DNA from: Isoetes taiwanensis
Lineage: Eukaryota; Streptophyta; Lycopodiopsida; Isoetales; Isoetaceae
Direction: 5' to 3'
Length of the DNA stretch: 64,000 bases
Assembly (NCBI GenBank): GCA_021234155.1
Contig: JAJEKV010000033.1
Span: 14,147,422 to 14,211,421, forward strand
Made by a program: the position numbers and the translations under genes. The notes under the pieces were generated by a model. It saw only the letters and a program-made list of their open reading frames with translations, made no database searches and was not told the DNA's origin. The first letter of the stretch is position 1; every line of letters starts with the position of its first letter. Below are positions 13,301-25,765 of this stretch, one piece after another.

Positions 13301-13504
13301 TTCGTGACCATCCTACACAACAAGAAAAGGGTCATTTAGCGGCGTCTATAGCGGCGATCGCATCGCGGCGTCTTCTTACGTCGCCACAGCGTTCTGGGAA
13401 CCGCATCGCATCGCGCGGCGTCGCGCGGCGTCGGCGAGCGTCAGCGCGGGCGTCGCCTTGAGGCGTGACATAGACATCGCGCGCAGGCGTCGTGATCGCG
13501 GCGT

Positions 13505-13790
13505 GACACGTGAAATATACACGTGGAATATACACGTGGAACATCAACAAAATCCACGCGTGCTGTAAAAGCCACGTGTATACGTCGCATGCGACGTGAC
13601 ACGTGGAATATACACGTGGAATATACACGTGGAATATACACGTGCGTAAAAGCCACGTGTATACGTCGCATGCGACGTGACACGTGGAATATACACGTGG
13701 AATATACACGTGGAAAATTCGAAAATCCGCGTATAGAAAAGCCACGTGGCAAAAAAAAAGCCACGTGGATACGTCGCATGCGACGTGTAG
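13505..13790. repeat. Left subterminal array of CACGTG (G-box) and CGTCGCATGCGACG motifs
   Basis: About 14 CACGTG cores occur in 280 bp, mostly as the 15-bp unit TACACGTGGAATA. They are organised in a larger unit of about 77 bp with AAAAGCCACGTGTATACGTC and the 14-bp palindrome. Short open frames on both strands are by-products. Confidence 0.85.
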
Positions 13791-13834
13791 GGAAAAAAAA
13801 AAAAAAAAAAATAAAAAATATATTTATATAAAAA

Positions 13835-13979
13835 ATATAAATATAAAAATATTTTTAAATAATCACAAAAGTGTTTTTATATTTATATTTTTAAATAGTC
13901 ACAAAATTATTTTTATATTTATATTTTTAAATAATCACAAAAGTGAATTGTATTTATATTTTTAAATAATCACAAAAGA
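13835..13979. repeat. AT-rich tandem repeat, unit about 42 bp
   Basis: Four units of TTTTTAAATA(A/G)TCACAAAA followed by (A/T)-rich TTTTATATTTATA. Confidence 0.9.
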
Positions 13980-14399
13980 CTCGTTAAGAGGAGTATCCAC
14001 CCTTTTAGCCTAGAGCTAATCTCTGTCAGATTCAGTGGAGTAGTCATCCGAGTACGTAGTTTGATGACGCCTCGAACCGTCAGCCGCACGGTTGCGATTG
14101 GATGGCTCTCCAGCAATGTTTGCAGATCCCTCGCCGACCCCGCGCCCCATGTCATGCTCTAGACCTTCATTCATATCCGCCACTGCTTCCTATAAAAACC
14201 AAAAGAATATGGCGTTAATGTAGTTCATAGAATTATAATAATTTTCTACAACGCACCCCCGCATTCCCGCTGAAGTGGGGGCCAGTTCCCTCGTCGTATA
14301 TAGCTGTTGATCTGGATAAAAAGCGGCTCCACGCCCGTGGCTACTTTATGCGTCTTTGCTTGTTAGGGGGAAACCCGTATAGATGTTCAACTACCACCC

Positions 14400-15545
14400 A
14401 TTGGGATGCGGCTATCAGGTTGCGGGTCACTGCGGGTTGGAAAGCACTATATGCCATGCGAACAAACGACCCACAAAGGCGAGTTGTATGCTGGGGTCAC
14501 TGATCATATTTGTTTGAGACCTTGGTTGGTAGGCCCTTTTGTATGGGGCGAGAAGTTTGGGGTCGGTGATATCCCTCAACACATGGAATGACCTCGGCGG
14601 GCGTGCGAAGGCCTTCTTGGCACGGGCCCAGGGGTGAAGTCCACGATTCGTGCACTGGATCCTACTCCGAGGAGACGGGCTTTCTACCCCTTCAACGGCC
14701 GCATTGGAACGCCATATCGTTTACTTCCAAAAGGTGGTCGCTATGGTCGATACACGCTTGCCCCGCCTTGCTTTGCCCACGGCAATGGGTCCCCAGCGCC
14801 TGAAAATCTGGCCGGAAAGACAAGCGGGCTCGGTGGTTCTCACCGGGGTGTGCGGGCAAACAGATGTGTCAGTCGGGACAAAGAAAGATCGCGAGGCACT
14901 TAAACTATACCTTGATGCTACTTTCCCCCAAAAGTCGTGGGATCTGAGAGGCTCGACACATGTTAAGGCGGCACACTATCGGCGACAAGTCAATCCTAGG
15001 CTCACAAGAGGCCCACACCCGATACTTGTACACCCGGCTACCCATGAAGAAACGGGCTTATAGCTTCCATTCAGCGCGGGGCACATCGCCTCCGCATTGA
15101 AACAGGCGTTGGGCTCGTGAAGCGCGGGAGCAAAGGCTTTGCCGGTGTTGCCACCGGTAGCGATTGAGGATGAATGTCATGCCCTCCGGACACGCCCAAA
15201 CATTTGCCCATATCAGAAGGCGATATGTTCGATTACTAGTGCCGGCCATTTGTTGCATCGGTTATTAGCTCACGGCGTCAGTGGGTTTGTTGGGGTCATA
15301 CCTCCAGGAGGTTATGGATGCACGGACTCGTTTGTGTCCTACGGGACGGTATTGAACTGTCCTATGCAATTGTACAGTGTGCCAACAGGCTTATTACTGC
15401 TAAGGTTTTTCCCTCGAAAACCCTTGCCGGGGGTTAAATCGTCATGTAATATGCTTGCTGCTCTCTTTTTTGTTTGGGTCCCATAGGCCAATTGGTCTCC
15501 GTGGACGCTAAAAACCTGTTTTATTCTATTCTATTCCTATGACAA
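14400..15545 (+). pseudogene. LINE 3' end (C-terminal zf-RVT-like region and 3' UTR), decayed
   Basis: At 15,063-15,100 one frame reads IASIQRGAHRLRIETG and at 15,160 another reads AIEDECHAL. These match IASIRTGSHRLRIETG and VIEDESHTL of the minus-strand LINE at 59,660-60,199. The 3' UTR is also shared (AAGGTTTTTCCCT, then GGTCTCCGTGGACG), and the end is a (TTCTA)-type microsatellite at 15,520-15,540. Frames are broken, so the copy is dead. It lies inside the CACTA-like element. The upstream limit is uncertain; frames from about 14,590 to 15,060 may be more of the same ORF. Confidence 0.75.
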
Positions 15546-17754
15546 TATAACGAGTATTAGCTAGTGACATTTAAAGTTCTTATTAAAATTAATGTGAACT
15601 AATATAGCTCTTACGAATCTATAGAGAAACCCTTTTCGACCGCCGGAGCCCAAATGAGACGGCTTTCGCTCACTTTTAGTTGCTTTGTCGGTCCGGAGCT
15701 CTATGTTTGTTTTTCTGGATCCTTTTGCGTTCGAATGCAATCGATTGCAAGGCACACAACATTATCACAAGTTAAAGTGAATGAATGACAAAAAAAAAAT
15801 AAGAAATACCTTGATATCTTCCTTGTGGAGATTAAGTGGTTTAGGGACTTTTGACCAATCGCCTCCTTCTTTTTCGCAAAGTCGCCCGGTTCCTTGACCA
15901 CATGGTGCCTTTGACATAAATCGATAGATCAACGCAATATCAAAATAATAAAAACAAGACTATGACTAGGTCATGTACCTCCTTTTTCGTGTATAAGCTC
16001 GCCCATCATCAAGTGAGCTTCTTCCGGTTAAACGCCTTTGCTTTTTCTATCTACGGGAACTCTGTTTCATTTTATTTTTGAGCTCTCTATTTAGCGTTGG
16101 TCATAAGCGCCGAGCCACTCCCCTATACCGCGGGGAGGCCATAAGCGAGAGATATTATTTTTGTGACGCGTCCCTCGATTGTAGTATAAAAGACACTTCC
16201 CTCATCATCCTTCTTAGGAAGAGCGTCCCTGAAGCATAAATGGTGGGTATATAAAAGCGTGTTTATGTCTACCGTCAATATACATATCCCGTCCCGATTA
16301 AGAACCTTTTGAGCACTTTACAATGTATTCTAAATGAAGAGAATGAACAAAACAACAAATTTAGATGACAAAGTACTAATATTTAAGGTTGATATCTTAA
16401 ATAATATGTTCACATAACTTACATCAAAAAATTATTATTAATATGATAGTCGGGTATATTCGGGGCCAAATCACCCATGAGACTTACGTGTCTAAAACAA
16501 AGCGAAATGGATGCTCTTCTTGATTGACACGTGGGCGTCGTCGGGATCCTTCCCTCTCCAAGTCGCGTGGCGACCATGTTCTTGGATCCCGAACCCTGTG
16601 ATGATGATCGTCGCGATCTTGAGCGTTAATGAGTCTGTTGCTCCACTACTTCTTGACACGGGAAGTAATGAGAGAATGAGCATCTTTAACATCGCAACCA
16701 AAGAAATGTTTGGTACGTAGTGGATATATATTTACCTGTTGAAATCTTCCTCCAAGTTCCTTGCATTAGAAAAATCTATTCCCGTCTCTTGCCTAGAACG
16801 GGAGTCCATACTACGTCTAGCGATCTCAATATTCTCGCGAGAACGTGGAGGCCGATAATCAACACTATGTCGTTGGGGAATAGGAGCGGGAGGCTGCCTA
16901 ACTGGCGTTGGTGTCAAAGAGGCAAAATATCTTTGCAATTTGGTCTCTCGGCGGGAGACATGTTTGCGAGGAAGGCGGGGAGCGGCGGAGGAGCTGCAGA
17001 AGCACAAATATCATGCAAAAAACAATTCATTTATTTATTATTTTTATAAAAAGCTATCTTAATACCCAAATCTGCTGGTGTAGTGACAGGTGGAGGTTGG
17101 CGTCTTGGAACATCAGCACGATTGCCCCTACCTCGTGGAGTCCTCCTCCTATTTTCTCTAAACTCGTCCCTTTCCTCTACACAACAAATTAAAACTCCAT
17201 GCATAAACTCACATACCTAATTAGAGGGTAAAGCGTATAATAAAAACTATATAAATACTTACCTTCGTCTTCGTCATTCTCCGTACGATTGCGATTACCT
17301 CTATTCATCGCCGAGAAAAAGAGCACACCTAGATCAAAAGAAATTGTGAGAGAAACATTTGATAACCATGAATGATATTGGTTGCAATAATAGAATGATA
17401 CTTACAAACCATCTGGATGAAAAATAGTATTTTCATGGTTGAAATGTGCCACTAATGAGCCCCGGTAGACTTACTGCGAGTCTTGACCGTCTTGGCCCGG
17501 GGCGGAGGGGGGAGACATATAGCGCCATGAATATTGCATCGCGAGAAAAGAGGGCCACAATAAGGAAGACCGCTAAGAATTGAGCCTCGCCATGACTATA
17601 TATATTAATTTGAACATAACGAGAATTAGCGAGAGAAAAGCTTTGAACAAGTGTCTTTGAATAAATACCTAAATTTATATTCTTATCTTCTTATTTATAT
17701 TAGAAAAGTATCTCGTATATATGTATGGGGTGCATATCGAACTCTAGGTTGCCA
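15546..17754. other. Stretch without recognisable gene inside the CACTA-like element
   Basis: Mixed composition with short open frames on both strands and no domain I recognise. Confidence 0.5.
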
Positions 17755-18015
17755 TATTATCAGGCCATGTATCATGTCATACAGAATCCTAAATTATCCC
17801 ACGTGGCATTTTTTAGTGCCACATCATGAAACCCTACGTTCGTGTGGCACATCATCAAACCCTAGGTTGTGTCGCGTCGCGACTTCCTATTGCCACATCA
17901 TTGTAAGTGCCATGTCATCAAACCCTAGCTTTGCGTGTGCCACATCATCAAACCCTAGATTGTGCCACATGGCATTTACAATCTAGGGTTTGATGATGTA
18001 GCACACAAAACCTAG
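17755..18015. repeat. Foldback with 29-bp arms and repeated CATCAAACCCTAG motif
   Basis: 17,935-17,963 and 17,978-18,006 are inverted repeats with 28 of 29 matches and a 14-base loop. The arm motif CACATCATCAAACCCTAG recurs singly upstream near 17,850 and 17,910, giving a possible longer imperfect hairpin. AAACCCT resembles the plant telomere word but is not in tandem, so this is not telomeric. Confidence 0.8.
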
Positions 18016-18184
18016 GGTTTGGCGTCTATATAGCGACACTTTATCTACAAGTTATGATTAATAATTTATTTACCATTAATAATAATTTTTTTGATTAATA
18101 AATTACTTTTTTCATTAGTAATTTTGACTAAAAAACATTTATTGGTTGCAACAAGCCTCAAATAGGAAGACAAAATTATATTAA

Positions 18185-19830
18185 TCACTTCTTGCAAGCA
18201 TTTAACAGTAGCTTAGCCATCTCAAGTGGATCACCACACTTCATATGTCGTCTCTCTCTCACAACTATATCAGAAGAAAGCCCTGTTGTTTTGAACACAT
18301 CGACGACGCGAGCAATAGATGGGCGATCCATGTGCACCAGCTCTCTATCCATCATCATTTGGACCTTCATATGTTGGATGATGTCCAATGTGCTAGAGTA
18401 TCGATGGGGTTGGGTTTATCTCAACACACAACCCCATAAGCCGCATTGCCCGGACAAAATCAAGGAGCATCTAAGTAAATGTAGCCCGGGGAATATATGT
18501 CGGATATCTCATGCCCCCATGATGCTTGGTCATCGATGATGATGTAAAAACTCTCTTCTCCCACCAAGGATATCGCCGACCGTTCTTGTAGTGTATAACG
18601 GCTCTTCAATTTGGGCATTCGCTCCTTGCAAAAAAAATGGAGGGCCGTGTCCCAATCACCAATAGCCACCCACACATTTGTAAGGGAGTCATCAAAATGG
18701 AGTTTGACCCTTTTGCAATTGAGCTTTGTGTGTGTCCAACCTGGGCGTGGATGGCATAGACTCCTTACGCAAGAGGCGAGAGCTATTTCTGGGATGTACT
18801 TATACACGAAGTCTCATTTTGGCTTTCCACTCGCACTTATCTTCATATCAGCCCTTCTTGGAGCACTATGCATTGCATTTGACCATCTCCTATAAGAAGA
18901 GAATTGGCTCGGGAAGATGGTCAAGTAATCTGCAAAGGTTCTTCCATTCATGAATGGCAAGACTACCATTGGTCCCCTCGTGGCTCATCTCCACAAAAGA
19001 CCTCGGGGGCAAGTCCAAGGGGTGTGGCCAATCTTTGGACTTGGGCTCTTGAAAGCGGATATACTTGTCGACCAACAACCATGATGCAGCTCTATCTTGG
19101 CCTCTCCACACAATGCCAATTATAATAGTCATCTTGATTAAAGTACAGGGTTCCCAAAATCTGGATTTGGTATATCTGGTAGTCTTGTTTACTACCAATG
19201 CACTTTACAACGTTCAAAGCATCCACGGGGAATCTTTGTCAATAAATCAAAGACACATTTATCATAAGCATATAATGATAATCTAGCCCCTGTACCAATA
19301 GAGCTCCCACCATGGATAAGACTATCTAACTCCTTCACTGTTCATCTTTGAGGCGCTCATTGGCCATCTTGTGATCTTTCGTCGGACCTTTGCACCGCCA
19401 TGAATTAGCCCATCGTCCCACGTATGCCTCAGCATAGGGGCTCATAAGTGGCACTTTATACTTAAGTAGCATCCTCAATTCTCGGCTCGAGATTGCAAAC
19501 CCAAGACTTTAAGTTCTTTCTCATCATATCTTCCAACTTTCGGACTCATGCTCGCCACCTCCCACATAATTGAGGCCGACATTCTTTCTCAACCGATGCT
19601 ACAAAAGCGGTTAATTCGATCATCGGTTTGCATATGTCGTTAAGATTCGGATCTGTGCGCATATTTGATTGATGAGGATGCCCTAATTTCACTAAGCATC
19701 CTCGTCCTATGAAACCATTTTTATGCCTACAAACAAAACAAAATAATGAATACAAAAGCCAAGCATGCACAAAGTAAATGCAACATAATACGACAATATC
19801 AAACATGTATGCAGACCATATAATCATTAC
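18185..19830 (-). other. Decayed minus-strand coding-like remnants, unidentified
   Basis: Three open frames (18,185-18,388; 18,460-18,807; 18,890-19,198), plus fragments to about 19,830, follow each other on the minus strand. They could be pieces of one interrupted protein, for example a transposon-encoded one. I recognise no motif and no family. Calling it transposase would be a guess based only on position inside the CACTA-like element. Confidence 0.35.
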
Positions 19831-20339
19831 TTATAACACGCCCTATGGCGACTAATACCTTATCCGATCCCCCCCCCCCCCCCCGCCCCAAAAGCAAGAA
19901 AAAAAAGAAGAAGAAACAAGAAAAACTAAATAGGTTAGATTAGGGTATTCAGACCCACGGTCAATTTACATTCGTATTACTAGTTAATTAGTTAGCAGAT
20001 AGTCCCGAAATTTAGTTAACTTTTTTAACCAAAAACACTACCTAAACTTATCTTCGCACCTTGTTCAGATTAGTTAGCAAAATTAACTAAATTACTTTAA
20101 GTTTAGTTAACTGTACATATAATTTTTTATGCCTTTGGCTAACTTAACTAGACATGTTCGAAATAATTTAGTTAATTAGTTAAGTTGTTTTTTTACCAAA
20201 GCTTTTAGTGCGAATTAGTACTACATTAAGTTAGCCTAACCTATTTTTTTTAACTAGCACGGGTGTGAAGGGAATCATCCAGTTACTGTTAGCTTAACCT
20301 AGCCCTAGCTACCTCTAGCTAAAACTGACAATAAACATG

Positions 20340-20735
20340 AACTAAGGCCCGAACACCTGGTCCTCCCCACTCGCGGTGGAGCCGACCATGTCCTTGCCGT
20401 AGCCACATCTACCTAAGAATGAGAAGAAAAGTGGACTTGGACCCGGACACCTAGTCCTCTCCACGCAAGGTGGAGTCGACCGTGCCCTTGAACAAGCCAC
20501 TACAATTTTATTTTAAACCTAAAAAATAACAAGTGGGCTGAAGTGGACTTGAACCAGTGCACGTGGTCCTCTCCACTCTAGGTGGAGCCGGCCCGTGCCC
20601 TTGAACAAGCCACTCATTAACCTAGGAAACATTTATGATTGTAGTGAAAGTGGACTTGAACCGGGTACATGGTCCTCCCCTCTAGGTGGAGCCGACCCGT
20701 GCCCTTGAACAAGCCACTCCATCAATTTTTTTTAA
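20340..20735. repeat. Tandem repeat, unit about 115 bp, four copies
   Basis: Each unit carries GTGGACTTG(A/G)ACC, then TGGTCCTC(T/C)CCAC, GGTGGAGCCGAC and TGCCCTTGAACAAGCCACT. Units start near 20,345, 20,430, 20,540 and 20,648. A run of 16 C lies upstream at 19,869-19,884. Confidence 0.85.
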
Positions 20736-20869
20736 CCTACTTAAAACTATAAAATAAAATGCAAGTGTGATCAACTACTTACCAAAAAGAAGGACGCGTG
20801 TACAAGATCCCCGTCGGGTCCAAATCATAATAAAAAAGTCGCAAATGTAAGTAACAAAGCATTAGAAGA

Positions 20870-21668
20870 ATAAGAACAAAGAAGAAAAAGATCGAAGAAG
20901 AAGAAAGGAAAAAAAAAAGGGGGGGGGATAGAAAACAAGAGATAGAAATAAAACAAGAGAAAGAAATAAGAGAATAGAAGGGAAGAAATAAGGATAGAAT
21001 AGAGAAGAAATAAGAGAAGAAACAAGAAAGAATGAAGAAAAATAAGAGGAAATAAGAGAAGGGAAGGGAATAGAATGGAAGGAAGAAATAAGGGAAGGGA
21101 AAGAAAAGGATTGAATGGAAAGTGAGGAAGAAATGTGAAGAATAAGAAACAAATGAAGAATGAAGAAATGAAATTAAAAAGAATGAAGAATAAGAAATGA
21201 AAAAAAATGAAGAATAAGGAAGGGAAGAGAAGAAAGAAATGAGGGAAGGGAGGGGAAAGAATGAGGAATGAGAAATCATTAGAAAGAATGGAAATGAGAA
21301 ACAAATGAGAAAGCATGAGAAAGAAATGAGAAAAAAATGAGAAAGCATGAGAAAGAAATGAGAAAGCAAGAAATGAGAAAGAATGAGGAACAATGAGAAA
21401 GAGTGAGGAATAAAGAATGAGAAAGCATGAGGAAGAAAGAAATGAGAAAGAATGAGAAAGAAATGAGGAAAGAAGAAATATGGGAAGAAAGAATGAGGAA
21501 AGAATGAAGCATGGAAGAAGGAGGAAGAAATGAAGCATGAGGAAGAATGAGGAAGAAATGAAGCATGAGGAAGAAAGAAGGAGGAAGAATGAATGAGGCA
21601 TGCAAGAATGGGAAGAAAAAAAATCAAGAACAAAGAAGAAGAGGAAGGAAAGGAAACCAAAAAAAGAG
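20870..21668. repeat. Purine-rich (GAA/GAAA) tract, about 800 bp
   Basis: The plus strand is almost entirely A and G, with sporadic T and C, dominated by GAAGAAA, GAGAAAG and ATGAGGAA words. The 300-residue Phe/Ser/Leu open frame on the other strand is a translation of this low-complexity DNA. Confidence 0.95.
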
Positions 21669-21854
21669 GAAGGTTGGGCATGCACCATTCAATCCAAAAA
21701 ACCTATTCAATCTAAAAAACATGATATACTAACCTTAGAATAGTTGCTTGCAGGTAGATCAGGGTACTAGCGCCGCGGATCACCCAAGAACCTCAAGAAG
21801 TAGGGCAAAAGAAGTTCGGGAAAAGTCACGCCCGCGGGTTCAAAAAATTACAGA

Positions 21855-21966
21855 GCGTCGCATGCGACGTCACGTCGCATGCGACGTTATTTCAAATCCG
21901 TATAAATACGTATAAATACGGTCTTACGTCGCATGTGACGTCCCCGCGACGTATTTTGTTATAGGG
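21855..21966. repeat. Right subterminal repeats and 3' end of the CACTA-like element
   Basis: Two adjacent CGTCGCATGCGACG palindromes, one variant (CGTCGCATGTGACG) and a GTATAAATAC duplication precede the terminus TTTTGTTATAGGG. Confidence 0.65.
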
Positions 21967-22079
21967 ACGTTATTTTTTTTGCATCTTTTTTTAATGTGAT
22001 GCTCATTAAAGTTTGTCCCTAGGCTTATTTGAACAGTCCCGAGGCATGCATGCGATCAATCACATTGGGATTCTATTAC

Positions 22080-25000
22080 TACCAACGAAAATTGTATGGC
22101 GAAGTCGAATCGCCGTTCTAAGGGGCCGGTCGCCCCCAGGCGCCAGCGGTTTTGAGTTCTCCGGACCGATCTTGGATTTTTTGGTCCCTTTCGGGGCTGG
22201 ATCCTTGAGCGGAGGATTCAAAGCGGTCCGGATATATAGGGAGGCGAGCCGAGAGGGTGTTCATTAGCATCCCCAGCCCCCGGGCGGTGCGGGGCAGTGC
22301 CTCGAGAGCGTTTTTTGGGGTCCGTCTCCTGGGGACGGGACTCTCCCCTCTACTGAGGTGGCCATTCAAAGTCCTCGCCTTGTTTGACTTGGGGAAGGGT
22401 GCCAGTCATGCTTGCCCAACAACGGGCTGCCCGGACCGTTCTAACCCCAACGCTTGGGTCTGGACCTTATCCGAAAATTTTGGAAATTTTCCTGTATGCT
22501 GGTGATGACCATGGAAGCCAGCTGACCACAAACCATAATTTAATTCCATGCCATGCATTAACTATGAATTTATGAACCATAAATGCAATGAAATGCATAA
22601 CTAAAAGTGTGTGCATCGAAAAAAGGCGAGTCTTTGACTAGGGGGGCAACAAGGCGGTGCGGACACATTAAAAAAATTTCCACTTGGAAACTATGAAGCA
22701 ATCTTTCATCAAGGTACAATTGTTTATGAGAAACAAAACCAGTTCATTACAAGTTAGTTATGCCATCCATGTCAAATAGCTTTAGGGAACAGTCCGTTGA
22801 ACAGGGGCATTCTCTCTATCCATACGCCTTGATACTGAAACACAACCATCATCACAAGTCAATGGATTCAGAACGTCGACATTGCCCTGGGGACCAAGTT
22901 CCGTGGCCAGAAGACCACCCGACCTCCTCGGATTCTTCACAGGCTACACCGACTTCATAGTCCAGGCCCTAGTACTTTAGGATTTTATTGTGAGATGTCA
23001 CGTCAGCAAAAAATCAGAATTTATTTTCGTACAATGCATTAATTGTGAATTTATGAATGTCTTGCCACTGCAAAAGCGCCCCCCGACTTCTACTTGCCAC
23101 ATCGGGAGGAGGACAGGCCCAAACTCCACTCCGTCAGTTCCCCTTGCTCCGTATTCTCGGCTGCAGCTTCTCGGCCAGGTCCCAAGTGCAACAGACCAAG
23201 TCTCGGCCCCCAAAACGCAAACCCTTCTAGAACCTGACAACCCACATGGTTTACGTTTTGGAGGCACTCTCCTTGTCAGATTCGGTCGGGACCTTGCGCC
23301 GTGACTTGACGTGGAGTGGGGGTGTTGAGGCGAGCCTTGGACCCTAAAATCCCCGGGAAGCTGCTTGCCCTGAATTTCCTCTCCCCAAGGCCACAGGGGC
23401 GGGCCGGGCGACCCCCTCTCCGGGAACCAAGCGATTTGGCTCTGCCAATGGACTCAGAACGTCGACATTGCCCTAGGGACCAAGTTCTGTGGCCAGAAGA
23501 CCAATACTCGGCACCCAAAACAAAAACCCTTCTAGAACCTGCAACTCACAGGGTTTTACGTTTGAGGCCCTCTCCTTGTCGATTTGGCGGGATCTTGCGC
23601 CGTGTCTTGGCGTGGAGTGGGAGTGTTGCCTTGAGGCGGGGACCCTAAAATCCCCGGAAGTTGCTTGCCCAATTGATTCATTACAAGTTAATTATGCCAT
23701 CCATGTCAAATAGCTTTAGGGGAGCGGTCCGTTGAACAAGGGCATTCTCTCTATCCATATGCCTTGATCTTTGAAACACAACCATCATCACAAGCAACCA
23801 AATCTAACCCCCAACCCGCACTAGTCTTTTTGCTTTTACGTAATCATTTATCTTCATTCTAGTAGTTATGATGCTTTTCTCGTAATCATTTATCTTCATT
23901 CTAATAGTTATGATGCTTATATTCTCAATGCAATCTTAGACCAAGTATAACGTCCAATGAGCCAAGGTCAACCCCAAGTACAACGATCCCACAAACTCCA
24001 TTCCTTTGACCTTAGCTAACCCTTTGACCTAGACCTTCTCCAGAAAATTTGAAAATTGGAACGTGTCTTTGGAGATGGATTAGGAATCCAGTGACAAAAA
24101 AATCAGAATTTATTTTCGTACAATGCATTAATTGCGAATTTATGAATGTCTTGCCCTTTGCAAAAGCCCCGGCTTCTACTTGCCACATCCGGAGGAGGAC
24201 AGGCCCAAACTCGCTCGTCGGTTCCCCTTGCTCCCGTATTCTCGGCTGCGGCTTCTCGGCCAGGTCCCAAGTGCAATGAGACCAAGTCTCGGCCCCCAAA
24301 AGCGCAAACCCTTCTAGAACACGGCAGCCCCGGGGTTTACGTTTTGGAGGCCCTCTCCTTGTCGGTCGAGGCGGGACCTTGCGCGGGTGTGACTTGGCGT
24401 GGAGTGGGGGTGTTGAGCGAGAAGCACGGACCCTAAAAATCCCGAGGCTGCTTGCCCGAATTTCCTCTCCCCAAGGCCACAGGGGCCGGGCCGAGGCGAC
24501 CTCCCCTCTCGGGAATCGCTATTTGGCTCTGCCAATGGACTCAAAAACGTCGACATTGCCACGGGGACCAAGTTAAGGTGGCGAGGAAGACCACCCGACC
24601 TCCAAGAAGCGCCAAAGTAGCTCACTTCCATCACACTCGTAGTCAATTGGCCTAGGATGTGGATGCGGGATCTTGTCGTGGTGGGCGTGAGTGTTTCTTT
24701 CTTTTGGAAAACCGACACGGTAACTTGCTCCCTAGGGTAATTTTGCCATTCGGGGACGATTTGGCGGGGTCGATTTGCCATTAGAACCTCCCGGTGCCCG
24801 AGCGACAAGACACTGCCCGGTTTCTACAAGGCCGACCTCGGGGGCCCAGCGGTTTGACAAGTTCTCCCGGACCCGATCTGGAATCTTTTGGGCCTTCGAA
24901 GAGGGGCCCCTGAGCGGAGGATCCAACGGGCCGGATAGGGGAGGCAGGGCTCGGGAGGGTGGTCATTAGCGTCTGCGACCCAGGGGCTTGGCTGCTAGGA

Positions 25001-25765
25001 AGGGCTGCCTCGGGAACTTTTTTGGATCCTACCTCTTGGGGTCCGGACTCTCCCCTCTTGTGAGGGATCCCTGCAAGGTCCTGGCCTCGTTTGACTTGGG
25101 GAAGGGTGCGGCTCGGTTGCTCCCGCAGCGGGCTGCCCGGCCGTTCTAATGCTAACCCTTTGACCTAGACCTTCTCCGAAAATTTCGAAAATTGGGTTGT
25201 GTGCTGGAGATGGATTAGGAATCCAGCTGGCAAAAAATCAGAATTTATTTTCGTATAATGCATTAATTGCGAATTTATGAATGTCTTGCCACTGCAAAAG
25301 CGCCCCCCGACTTCTACTTGCCACATCGGGAGGAGGACAGGCCCAAACTCCACTCCGTCAGTTCCCCTTGCTCCGTATTCTCGGCTGCAGCTTCTCGGCC
25401 AGGTCCCAAGTGCAACAGACCAAGTCTCGGCCCCCAAAACGCAAACCCTTCTAGAACCTGGCAACCCACAGGGTTTACGTTTTGGAGGCCCTCTCCTTGT
25501 CAGATTCGGGCGGGACCTTGCGCCGTGACTTGACGTGGAGTGGGGGTGTTGACGCCAGAGCACGGACCCTAAAATCCCCCTGGAAGCTGCTTGCCCCAAA
25601 TTTCCTCTCCCCAAGGCCCTGGGGACAGACGGGCGACCTCCCCTCTCCGGAATCGTGATTTGGCTCTGCCAATGGACTCAGAACGTCGACATTGCCCTGG
25701 GGACCAAGTTCCGTGGCCAGAAGACCACCCGACCTCCAAGAAGCGCCACCCGTGGTCTACCTATC
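22080..25765 (+). repeat. GC-rich tandem array, units about 1.1 kb
   Basis: A block starting TCAGAATTTATTTTCGTA recurs at 23,008, 24,103 and 25,237. Each is followed by CAAAAGC, GGAGGAGGACAGGCCC, TTCTCGGCTGC and AATGGACTCA(G/A)A. A second block (22,095-22,460 and 24,745-25,160) alternates with it. A partial internal duplication lies at 23,330-23,660. Open frames occur on both strands in all copies but are not conserved in phase, so I treat the array as non-coding. It is the inverted partner of 12,115-13,300. Confidence 0.85.

Larger units (their letters stand above)
13316..21966. mobile_element. CACTA-like element, about 8.65 kb (ends and subterminal repeats)
   Basis: Left end CACAACAAGAAAA and right end (reverse complement) CCCTATAACAAAA each differ by one base from known CACTA termini. 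Both subterminal regions carry the perfect palindrome CGTCGCATGCGACG: left near 13,585, 13,664 and 13,770; right near 21,857, 21,873 and 21,925. I could not find a clean 3-bp target duplication (CTA versus ACG), nor a recognisable TNP2-type transposase. The middle holds a LINE 3' end, tandem repeats and decayed minus-strand frames. Most likely a large non-autonomous or decayed CACTA element; the exact ends are provisional. Confidence 0.6.

Noticed and set aside
13332-13779. Repetitive open frames (for example with HVYIPRVYSTC-type repeats)
   Set aside because: Produced by the CACGTGGAATATA tandem repeat.
17840-18015. Telomere-like AAACCCTAG words
   Set aside because: Single copies within a foldback, not a tandem telomeric array.
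20779-21688. Long (300- and 287-codon) minus-strand open frames rich in Phe, Ser and Leu
   Set aside because: They translate the low-complexity purine tract; two overlapping frames are both open and neither has a domain.
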